64,000 nt of DNA from CAZFOB01 sp964520325 (GTDB lineage: Bacteria; Actinomycetota; JAICYB01): contig CAZFOB010000005.1 in the NCBI GenBank assembly GCA_964520325.1, positions 62,001-126,000 on the forward strand. The letters are read 5' to 3'. Of the stretch, positions 58,247-64,000 are shown in pieces. Position 1 is the stretch's first letter. Every line of letters begins with the position of its first letter. Position numbers and translations under genes: made by a program. The notes under the pieces were generated by a model that did not search any database, was not told the DNA's origin, and saw nothing but the letters and a program-made list of their open reading frames with translations.

Positions 58247-59064
58247 GCATGACAAGACCGAGGGGCTTAGGTGAGTGGTCCGAGGAGCGTAAGAGCGAAT
58301 CCGTCGGACAGAAGATCGTCCACATGCGTGTCTGGCGCCAAGAAGGGTCCTCTCTCGCGGGGGGAGACTTCGTCGACTTCGACGTCGACTACGAGGACGG
58401 CGAGGTCGTGCTCGACGTGCTGCACCGCATCCAAGCCACGCAAGCGCCCGATCTCGCGGTGCGGTGGAACTGCAAGGCCGGCAAATGCGGCTCGTGCTCG
58501 GCCGAGGTGAACGGGCGTCCCCGGTTGACGTGCATGACGCGGATGAACCTCTTCGACGACGGCGAGACCATCACCGTGAATCCGCTGCGCACATTCCCGG
58601 TGATCAAGGACCTCGTGACCGACGTGTCGTTCAACTACGAGGTCGCGAAGAAGATCCCGCCGCTGCAACCTCGGGCACCTGCCGGCGAAGACGGTCACCA
58701 CCGGATGTACCAGGAGGACATCGACCGCGGACAGGAGTTCCGCAAGTGCATCGAGTGCTATCTCTGCCAAAACGTCTGCCACGTGATCCGCGACCACGAG
58801 GAGAACAAGGTCGATTTCGCCGGACCACGGTTCTTCATCCGTCTCGCCGAGCTCGAGATGCATCCACTCGATACGGCAGACCGCCGCGACCTCGCGCATG
58901 AGGGCCTCGGGCTCGGCTACTGCAACATCACGAAGTGCTGCACCGAAGTGTGCCCCGAGTCGATCAAGATCACCGACAACGGCATCATCCCGATGAAGGA
59001 ACGGGTGGCCGACGTGAAGTACGACCCGATCCAGTTCCTGATCAAGAAGATCCGGCGACGATAG
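58243..59064 (+). CDS. sdhB: Succinate dehydrogenase iron-sulfur subunit
   Basis: The 273-residue protein carries the three clusters of SdhB. Cys77, Cys82, Cys85 and Cys97 hold [2Fe-2S] (NCKAGKCGSC). CIECYLCQNVC (Cys169, 172, 175, 179) and CNITKCCTEVCP (Cys227, 232, 233, 237) hold [4Fe-4S] and [3Fe-4S]. An extra Cys at 232 is seen next to the usual ligand. GTG 58243 is chosen because AGGAG lies 8 nt before it and it overlaps the sdhA stop as GTGA; ATG 58249 is possible. The N-terminal 25 residues are longer than in E. coli. Confidence 0.92.
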   Translation: MSMTRPRGLGEWSEERKSESVGQKIVHMRVWRQEGSSLAGGDFVDFDVDYEDGEVVLDVLHRIQATQAPDLAVRWNCKAGKCGSCSAEVNGRPRLTCMTRMNLFDDGETITVNPLRTFPVIKDLVTDVSFNYEVAKKIPPLQPRAPAGEDGHHRMYQEDIDRGQEFRKCIECYLCQNVCHVIRDHEENKVDFAGPRFFIRLAELEMHPLDTADRRDLAHEGLGLGYCNITKCCTEVCPESIKITDNGIIPMKERVADVKYDPIQFLIKKIRRR

Positions 59065-59088
59065 GCACGGCTGGAAGGTCGGCCGTCT

Positions 59089-59107
59089 CGCGGTCCGCGG
59101 AACCGCG
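59089..59107. terminator. Hairpin between convergent sdhB and icd
   Basis: CGCGGT (59089-59094) and ACCGCG (59102-59107) form a 6-bp stem around CCGCGGA. It is well placed to end both operons but has no T-tract. Confidence 0.4.
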
Positions 59108-59119
59108 TTGTGAGGCGCT

Positions 59120-60367
59120 CTACGACATCCGGTCGACGATCGCTTGGCCGAACTCCGAGCACTTCACCGGCTCGACCGTTGGTTCCATCAAGCGTGCGAA
59201 GTCGTAGGTCACGACACGCTCGGCGATGGACCGTTCGATCCCCTTCTCGATCAGATCGGCGGCTTCGTTCCAGCCGAGATGGCGGAACATCATCACGCCG
59301 GAGAGGATCACCGACGACGGGTTAACCTTGTCCTGTCCCGCGTACTTCGGCGCGGTGCCGTGCGTGGCCTCGAAGATGGCGTGTCCGGTGTCGTAGTTGA
59401 TGTTGCCGCCGGGGGCGATGCCGATGCCGCCGACCTGCGCGGCCAGCGCATCGCTCAAGTAATCGCCGTTCAAGTTCAACGTCGCGATGACGTGGAACTC
59501 GTCCGGACGTGTGAGCACCTGCTGCAAGGTGATATCGGCGATGTTGTCCCACACGAGGATCTGACCTTCGGGGGGCGTGCCGCCGCAGTCGTCCCAACCG
59601 ACTGCTCGTCCGGCGAACTCACGCTTGACCAACTCGTAGCCCCAGTCGCGAAATGCACCTTCGGTGAACTTCATGATGTTGCCCTTGTGCACGAGGCACA
59701 CCGACTTGCGTCCCGACGTGATGGCGTATTCGATGGCCGCGCGCACCAGACGCTCGGTTCCCTCGCGCGACACCGGCTTGATTCCGATGCCGCTCGTGTC
59801 CGGGAAACGGATGTTCTTCACACCCATCTCGCCCCGGAGGAACGCGATGACCTTCTTCGCTTCGGGCGATTCGGCTTCCCACTCGATGCCGGCGTAGATG
59901 TCCTCGGTGTTCTCGCGGAAGATCACCATGTCGACCTTCTGCGGCTCACGGACCGGTGACGGCACACCCTTGTACCACCGCACCGGACGCAAGCACGTGT
60001 AGAGATCGAGGATCTGGCGAAGCGCCACGTTCAGCGACCGGATGCCGCCGCCGACCGGTGTCGTGAGTGGGCCCTTGATGCCGACGAGGTACGTACGGAA
60101 TGCCTCGACGGTGTCGTCCGGGAGCCAGTTCTCGTACTGGTCGAATGCCGATTGGCCCGCGAAGACCTCGAACCAGCTGATCTTCTTCTTACCTCCGTAG
60201 GCTTTCTCCACTGCGGCGTCGAACACCAGCTGGGAGGCTGCCCAGATATCTGGGCCTGTGCCGTCCCCTTGGATGAACGGCAAGATCGGGTCGTCCGGCA
60301 CCTGCAGGACGCCGTCCTTGATCGAGATCGTGCCGCCGTCGGGCGGTGTGAGGTCTTTGAACGCCAT
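59120..60367 (-). CDS. icd: NADP-dependent isocitrate dehydrogenase
   Basis: The 415-residue enzyme is co-linear with E. coli Icd (416). It shows FIQGDGTGPDIW, the isocitrate loop TPVGGGIRSLNVALRQ, FRENTEDIYAGIEW, LVHKGNIMKFTEG, NLNGDYLSDALAAQVGGIG and HGTAPKYAGQDKVNP. The Lys-Tyr pair in APKYAG marks NADP rather than NAD use. Ser111 corresponds to the Ser113 that AceK phosphorylates in enterobacteria, though no aceK is seen here. It converts isocitrate to 2-oxoglutarate. GAGGGAAG precedes ATG 60367. This E. coli-like dimeric form differs from the monomeric Icd2 of many actinobacteria. Confidence 0.92.
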   Translation of the reverse strand: MAFKDLTPPDGGTISIKDGVLQVPDDPILPFIQGDGTGPDIWAASQLVFDAAVEKAYGGKKKISWFEVFAGQSAFDQYENWLPDDTVEAFRTYLVGIKGPLTTPVGGGIRSLNVALRQILDLYTCLRPVRWYKGVPSPVREPQKVDMVIFRENTEDIYAGIEWEAESPEAKKVIAFLRGEMGVKNIRFPDTSGIGIKPVSREGTERLVRAAIEYAITSGRKSVCLVHKGNIMKFTEGAFRDWGYELVKREFAGRAVGWDDCGGTPPEGQILVWDNIADITLQQVLTRPDEFHVIATLNLNGDYLSDALAAQVGGIGIAPGGNINYDTGHAIFEATHGTAPKYAGQDKVNPSSVILSGVMMFRHLGWNEAADLIEKGIERSIAERVVTYDFARLMEPTVEPVKCSEFGQAIVDRMS

Positions 60368-60392
60368 GTCTTCCCTCTCTTGGATGGGGCCA

Positions 60393-60424
60393 ATGGGCCG
60401 AACCCTACGTATGGGCCGAACCCT
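60393..60424 (+). repeat. Direct 18-bp-period duplication at the GH114 gene start
   Basis: ATGGGCCGAACCCT occurs at 60393-60406 and again at 60411-60424. The period of 18 keeps the reading frame and adds extra in-frame ATG codons before the signal peptide. On the other strand it lies in the icd leader. Confidence 0.6.
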
Positions 60425-60428
60425 CCTG

Positions 60429-61454
60429 ATGCGTCGATCCGCCATTCTCGCGGCTGGGCTGGTCCTTCTGCTGACCGTGCCGGCGAGCGGGGCAAGACCT
60501 GCCACGTTGCAGGCGTCTTTCGACCACGCCCAGGTCGGGCAGTCGATCACCGTGAAGGGCAAGAGGTTCCCGAAGCGATCCGCTGGAGATCTGACCTTCG
60601 ACGGACGCCTCCTCGCATCGATCTCGACCGATCGCAGGGGCACCTTCAAGTCCTCGTTCGTCACGCCATCCGACCAACCCGGACCGCACGCGCTCTCGGC
60701 GACGGTCGGGGCAGCCACGGTGAGCGCGCCGTTCGCCATCGACGAGCCACTCCCCACCCTCTGGCCGCCGCGGCCGAAAACGAGCTGGCAGATCCAGTTC
60801 TCCGGCGACATCGATCTCAGCGTCGATGCCGCCGTGTATGACCTGGACGGCTTTGAGACGACCGCAGGTCAGGTCACGACGCTGCACGACGCCGGACGAT
60901 CCGCCGTCTGCTACGTGAACGCCGGGGGTTGGGAGAACTGGCGTCCCGACAAGGACGCCTTCCCGTCCGCGGCTCTCGGTAAGCCGCTGGACGGCTGGCC
61001 GGGCGAGCGGTGGTTCGACATCAGGCACCAGGGGATCCGAGCGCCGCTCGAGGCGCGCATGGACATGTGCGCGGCCAAGGGCTTCGACGGGATCGAGTAC
61101 GACAACGTGGACGGCTACACCAATGACACCGGCTTTCCACTCACCGCGGCCGACCAGCTGGCCTTCGACACGTGGCTCGCGAACGCGGCGCGCGCGCGCG
61201 GGCTCGAAGCCGGGCTGAAGAACAACCTCGATCAGATCCCCGACCTCGTGAACGACTTCGACTTCGCGGTCAACGAACAGTGCGTCCAGTACGACGAGTG
61301 CGACGCGCTCACGCCGTTCGTCGCCGCGAACAAGGCGGTGTTTCACATCGAGTACAACCAACCCGCGAGCAGGGTCTGTCCCATCTCCGAGGAGCTGCAG
61401 CTCAGCACGGTGTTCAAGAAGCTTGAGCTCGGAGCCCAAAGGAGTATCTGCTAG
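60429..61454 (+). CDS. Secreted GH114-like glycosidase
   Basis: The 341-residue protein has a signal peptide (RRSAILAAGLVLLLTVPASG), an Ig-like N-terminal domain to about residue 100, and a TIM-barrel domain: SWQIQFSGDIDLS, AVYDLDGFET, VCYVNAGGWENWRPD, WPGERWFDIRH, GFDGIEYDNVDGY and FAVNEQC. These are the signatures of GH114 endo-alpha-1,4-polygalactosaminidase-like proteins, with acid residues in YDLD and EYDNVD. It would degrade an alpha-linked amino-sugar polymer outside the cell. ATG codons at 60393, 60411 and 60429 are all in frame; 60429 puts the signal peptide first. Confidence 0.78.
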   Translation: MRRSAILAAGLVLLLTVPASGARPATLQASFDHAQVGQSITVKGKRFPKRSAGDLTFDGRLLASISTDRRGTFKSSFVTPSDQPGPHALSATVGAATVSAPFAIDEPLPTLWPPRPKTSWQIQFSGDIDLSVDAAVYDLDGFETTAGQVTTLHDAGRSAVCYVNAGGWENWRPDKDAFPSAALGKPLDGWPGERWFDIRHQGIRAPLEARMDMCAAKGFDGIEYDNVDGYTNDTGFPLTAADQLAFDTWLANAARARGLEAGLKNNLDQIPDLVNDFDFAVNEQCVQYDECDALTPFVAANKAVFHIEYNQPASRVCPISEELQLSTVFKKLELGAQRSIC

Positions 61455-61516
61455 CCCGTGGCCCAGGAGTCGAAGTGATACGCGGTGCCACGCGGACGTC
61501 GCGTGCGACTCGATTA

Positions 61517-61530
61517 GTCTGCGTACAGAC
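61517..61530. promoter_or_regulatory. Small palindrome upstream of mdh
   Basis: GTCTG-CGTA-CAGAC is a perfect 5-bp-arm palindrome about 21 nt before the mdh start, overlapping TAGTCT, a possible -10. It could be an operator or a short hairpin in the leader. Confidence 0.3.
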
Positions 61531-61551
61531 CCGGTTTTCCGAGGAGGTTCG

Positions 61552-62544
61552 ATGAGCCCGAAGGCACCCGTCCGCGTCGCCGTAACCGGCGCTGCAGGAC
61601 AGATCTCGTATTCGCTCCTGTTCCGTATCGCCAATGGCGACCTGCTCGGCCCCGATCAGCCCGTCGAACTGCGTCTGCTCGAGATCGAGCCGGCGATGAA
61701 CACGCTCGGCGGAGTGGTCATGGAGTTGGACGACTGCTCGTTCCCACTTCTTACCGACATCGAGATCACGACCGATCCGAAAGTCGCATTCGACGGTGTG
61801 TCGTGGGCACTCCTTGTCGGTGCCATGCCGCGCAAGGAAGGCATGGAGCGCAAGGATCTGATCGGCGTGAACGCGAAGATCTTCGTCCCGATGGGTCAAG
61901 CACTCTCGCAAGCCGCCAGCTCCGACGTCCGCATCCTGGTCGTGGGCAACCCGTGCAACACCAACTGCCTCATCGCGCGCGCAAGCGGCAAGGACATCCC
62001 GGACGACCGCTGGTTCGCGATGACGCGACTCGATCAGAACCGCGCGCGGTCGCAACTCGCGGAGCGCGCGGGCGTTGCCGTGACCGAAGTGCGCAACGTC
62101 GCCATCTGGGGCAACCACTCGAACACCCAGTATCCGGACTTCCAGAACGCTACGATCTCGGGGCGTCCGGCGGCTTCGGTGATCAGCGACGATGCGTGGC
62201 TGCGCGGCGAGTTCATCTCGACGATCCAGGAGCGCGGAGCAGCCGTGATCAAAGCGCGCGGCGCGTCGTCAGCGGCATCGGCGGCGAATGCCGCGATCGA
62301 TTCGGTTCGGTCGATCTGGAACCCGACTCCGGACGGCGACAACGCCGCGCTCGCCGTCCCCAGTCGCGGCGAATACGGGATACCCGAGGGGCTGCAGTTC
62401 GGTTTCCCGGTGAAGAGCTCGGGTGACGTTTGGAGCGTGATCGAGGGCTTCGAGATCGACGACTTCGCGAAGGAGAAGATCCGCGTGACAACAGACGAGC
62501 TCGTGGCCGAGCGCGACGCCATCAAGGATCTGCTGCCTTCATGA
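61552..62544 (+). CDS. mdh: NAD-dependent malate dehydrogenase
   Basis: The 330-residue enzyme is of the cytosolic-type malate dehydrogenase group: VAVTGAAGQISYSLLFRIA, GGVVMELDDCSFPLL, GAMPRKEGMERKDL with two substrate arginines, VGNPCNTNCLIA, MTRLDQNRA and the catalytic His in IWGNHSNTQYPD. It interconverts malate and oxaloacetate in the TCA cycle. GAGGAGG lies 5 nt before the ATG. The stop overlaps the DUF2269 start (ATGA). It lies near sdhCAB and icd, so several cycle enzymes are clustered. Confidence 0.92.
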   Translation: MSPKAPVRVAVTGAAGQISYSLLFRIANGDLLGPDQPVELRLLEIEPAMNTLGGVVMELDDCSFPLLTDIEITTDPKVAFDGVSWALLVGAMPRKEGMERKDLIGVNAKIFVPMGQALSQAASSDVRILVVGNPCNTNCLIARASGKDIPDDRWFAMTRLDQNRARSQLAERAGVAVTEVRNVAIWGNHSNTQYPDFQNATISGRPAASVISDDAWLRGEFISTIQERGAAVIKARGASSAASAANAAIDSVRSIWNPTPDGDNAALAVPSRGEYGIPEGLQFGFPVKSSGDVWSVIEGFEIDDFAKEKIRVTTDELVAERDAIKDLLPS

Positions 62545-62999
62545 ACGCCACCGACGCTTTCAGGTTCCTGCACGTGCTGTCCGCGATCATCTGGGTCGGC
62601 GGCGGCGCGATGATGCAGCTCTTGATAAACCGGGCGACCGAGCTCGGGCCGGAGACGACGGCTGAGTTCAGCAAGGCGGCGGAGTGGACGAGCCAGCACG
62701 TCTTCATGCCGGCGGCCTTCTCAGCCCTCGGTTTCGGCATCGCAACGGTTGCTGCCGGTGGCTACGACTGGGCCGCCATGTGGATCGGGCTCGGTTTCGC
62801 AGGGTTCCTCGTCTCCGCACTCATCGGCACGGCGATCCTCGGTCCGACCTACAAGAAGATGGCGGCGCTCGCGGCCGAGCGCGGCCCGCACGATCCGGTC
62901 GTCACGCACATGGCCAGGCGCATCCAGTTCGCCGGACGCGTCGACCTGATCATCTTGATCGCAGTCGTGTTCGTGATGGTTGTGAAGCCGGGTCAGTAG
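62541..62999 (+). CDS. DUF2269-like integral membrane protein
   Basis: The 152-residue protein has four predicted helices: RFLHVLSAIIWVGGGAMMQ, FMPAAFSALGFGIATVAAGG, WIGLGFAGFLVSALIGTAILG and VDLIILIAVVFVMVV. The opening LHVLSAIIWVGG with a buried His is the DUF2269 pattern, possibly a heme-binding helix. It is co-translated with mdh (4-nt overlap). The function is unknown. Confidence 0.72.
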   Translation: MNATDAFRFLHVLSAIIWVGGGAMMQLLINRATELGPETTAEFSKAAEWTSQHVFMPAAFSALGFGIATVAAGGYDWAAMWIGLGFAGFLVSALIGTAILGPTYKKMAALAAERGPHDPVVTHMARRIQFAGRVDLIILIAVVFVMVVKPGQ

Positions 63000-63001
63000 C
63001 T

Positions 63002-63361
63002 TTGCGGATCGTCGCGGCGCTCTTCAGCGCGTGGGTCGCGTGGCGTTGGCTCGGCTTCTTCATCGGCGGCTTTCGTGTGCGGGGCTTCGACGGCGCCGCT
63101 CGCCGCGAAGCTCGCCACACCGTCATCGCCCGCGGCGCGTGGAACGTCTTCTTGACGGTCGGTGCGATCTATCTGTGGGCGTTCGTCCTGCGCGTGCAAC
63201 CCGACGGCAGCTTCGTCGGCTTCATGGCGGCCACGATGATGTGCTCGCTCCTCGTCGGAGTAGCGGCGGGCTTCATGCAGCCCGAACAACGGACGCCCGA
63301 AACGTTGGACGTGTGCCGCGTGGTCTTGCGACGAGCTACCGACGCAAGTGCTACCGGCTGA
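63002..63361 (+). CDS. Small membrane protein, unknown function
   Basis: The 119-residue protein, from TTG 63002, has three hydrophobic stretches: IVAALFSAWVAWRWLGFFIGG, GAWNVFLTVGAIYLWAFVL and GFMAATMMCSLLVGVAAGFM. I do not recognise the family. It follows the DUF2269 gene by 2 nt and overlaps the end of convergent folD by 11 nt. Confidence 0.6.
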   Translation: MRIVAALFSAWVAWRWLGFFIGGFRVRGFDGAARREARHTVIARGAWNVFLTVGAIYLWAFVLRVQPDGSFVGFMAATMMCSLLVGVAAGFMQPEQRTPETLDVCRVVLRRATDASATG

Positions 63362-64000
63362 AACGTTCGGCGGAGGCGACGGTATTCGCCATCAGCATGG
63401 CGCGCGTCATCGGGCCGACGCCGCCGGGCACTGGGGTGATCGCCTTCACTTTTGGCTCGACCTCGGCGAAGGCGACGTCGCCGATGAGCTTTCCTTCGGT
63501 GTTCGGGGTCGTGCCGACGTCGATCACAACTGTGTCTTCGCGTACGTGGTCTGCGGTGATCATCCCTGGGCTGCCAGCCGCAGCCACGAGGATGTCGGCT
63601 TGCGTGGTGTAGCGCGTGAGGTCCTTCGTGCCGGTGTGGCAGAGCGTGACGGTGGCGTTTGCGTGCTCGGCCTTGTTGCTGAGAAGCACGGAGAGCGGCC
63701 GTCCCACGAGCACGCTTCGTCCGACGACGACGACGTGCTTTCCGGCGATCTCAACGCCGGATCGGACGAGGAGCTGCTGCACCCCGGCGGGCGTGCACGA
63801 AACGAATCGGGGCTTGCCGGCCATCAGAAGGCCTTGGTTGATCGCGGTGAGGCCGTCGACGTCCTTGCTGGGATCGATCCGGTTCAGGAACGCGGGTTCG
63901 TCCAAGTGCTTGGGGATCGGTGACTGCAGGAGGATCCCGTGCACCGACGGGTCGGCATTGAGCGAGTCGATGAGCTCCTCGAGGTCATCGGCCTCGGTGG
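63351..64000 (-). CDS. folD: FolD bifunctional methylenetetrahydrofolate dehydrogenase/cyclohydrolase, C-terminal part
   Basis: The last 216 or so residues are in the window and the start is beyond the right edge. It shows VHGILLQSPIP, DVDGLTAINQGLL, CTPAGVQQLL, VVVVGRSVLVGRPLSVLL, ADILVAAAGSPGMIT, TPVPGGVGPMTRAML: the FolD C-terminal NADP domain and closing motif. It converts 5,10-methylene-THF to 10-formyl-THF. The N-terminal catalytic Lys is outside the window. Confidence 0.93.
   Translation of the reverse strand, partial: TEADDLEELIDSLNADPSVHGILLQSPIPKHLDEPAFLNRIDPSKDVDGLTAINQGLLMAGKPRFVSCTPAGVQQLLVRSGVEIAGKHVVVVGRSVLVGRPLSVLLSNKAEHANATVTLCHTGTKDLTRYTTQADILVAAAGSPGMITADHVREDTVVIDVGTTPNTEGKLIGDVAFAEVEPKVKAITPVPGGVGPMTRAMLMANTVASAERFSR

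Noticed and set aside
56498..58255. Open frame of 585 codons antisense to sdhA
   Set aside because: It mirrors the codon periodicity of sdhA in GC-rich DNA and contains no recognisable domain. sdhA on the other strand is unambiguous.

Overview
The window is a dense, high-GC stretch of chromosome (about two thirds G+C by eye) from a bacterium that looks like a member of the Actinomycetota. Reasons: a MarP-type CvpA-trypsin protease whose catalytic residues and cysteine pair sit where they do in mycobacterial Rv3671c, an F420/PPOX-type flavoprotein, a PAC2 protein, an Rv2258c-like methyltransferase, a mycobacterial Sdh1-type succinate dehydrogenase, many GTG/TTG starts, and a recurring leaderless pattern in which a TANNNT hexamer lies 6-9 nt before the start codon. 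A genus cannot be named. No tRNA, rRNA, CRISPR array, insertion sequence, integrase or phage gene was seen. The longest gap without a gene is about 206 nt.

Layout. 1-6145: the 5' end of boxC (aerobic benzoyl-CoA pathway) facing away from a cupin/aminotransferase pair across a 29-bp palindrome; a Phd/VapC-type toxin-antitoxin pair; an ABC-F ATPase; a beta-lactamase-fold serine hydrolase. 6146-13470: a tightly overlapped branched-chain-amino-acid-type ABC uptake cluster in which permease, permease and ATPase are one polypeptide (LivH-LivM-LivG), the second ATPase is fused to a 12-helix MFS transporter, and a lipoprotein and a membrane-anchored solute-binding protein complete the set. 13630-17887: an ABC-2 exporter with its ArsR-type regulator, divergent from an S9 peptidase through a double operator. 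17928-23681: leucine/valine-type dehydrogenase, a dioxygenase-fold protein, an NlpC/P60 endopeptidase behind a structured leader, a SpoIID-like protein, an SDR and a hydrolase. 23720-28286: PAC2, MarP and GH38 alpha-mannosidase as one translationally coupled operon.

28347-37106: small enzymes, a GlsB-type membrane protein, a sugar/aminoglycoside-kinase-fold protein, a PAS plus metallo-beta-lactamase pair behind a perfect CRP-type site, a histidine phosphatase, a membrane-anchored cyclophilin and a DrrAB-like ABC-2 exporter with two permeases. 37111-41880: a MacB/FtsX-type export system split over divergent operons (permease plus a His-rich membrane protein; PadR regulator plus ATPase) around a 31-bp perfect-arm palindrome. 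41877-45955: a Nudix gene with an apparent frameshift, an AbiEi/DUF559 protein, the catalytic subunit of methylmalonyl-CoA mutase, a cupin and a VOC protein. 46016-52998: an unusual HTH + double ClpN + ClpX-type zinc finger protein with its own consensus promoter inside repeated CTCTTGTC boxes, a DUF1028 protein, a metallo-hydrolase, a large subtilase with FG-GAP repeats and a DUF1232 protein. 53017-64000: kinase-fold, NTF2 and methyltransferase genes, then a respiratory/TCA block (sdhCAB, icd, mdh) with a GH114 protein and two small membrane proteins, ending in folD, cut by the right edge.

The most unusual items are the MFS-LivF fusion in the Liv-type cluster and the HTH-ClpN-zinc-finger protein. 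The regulatory DNA is also unusually legible: several divergent promoters carry near-perfect palindromes lying exactly over their -10 or -35 elements. All family calls are from reading translated motifs, not from a database search.
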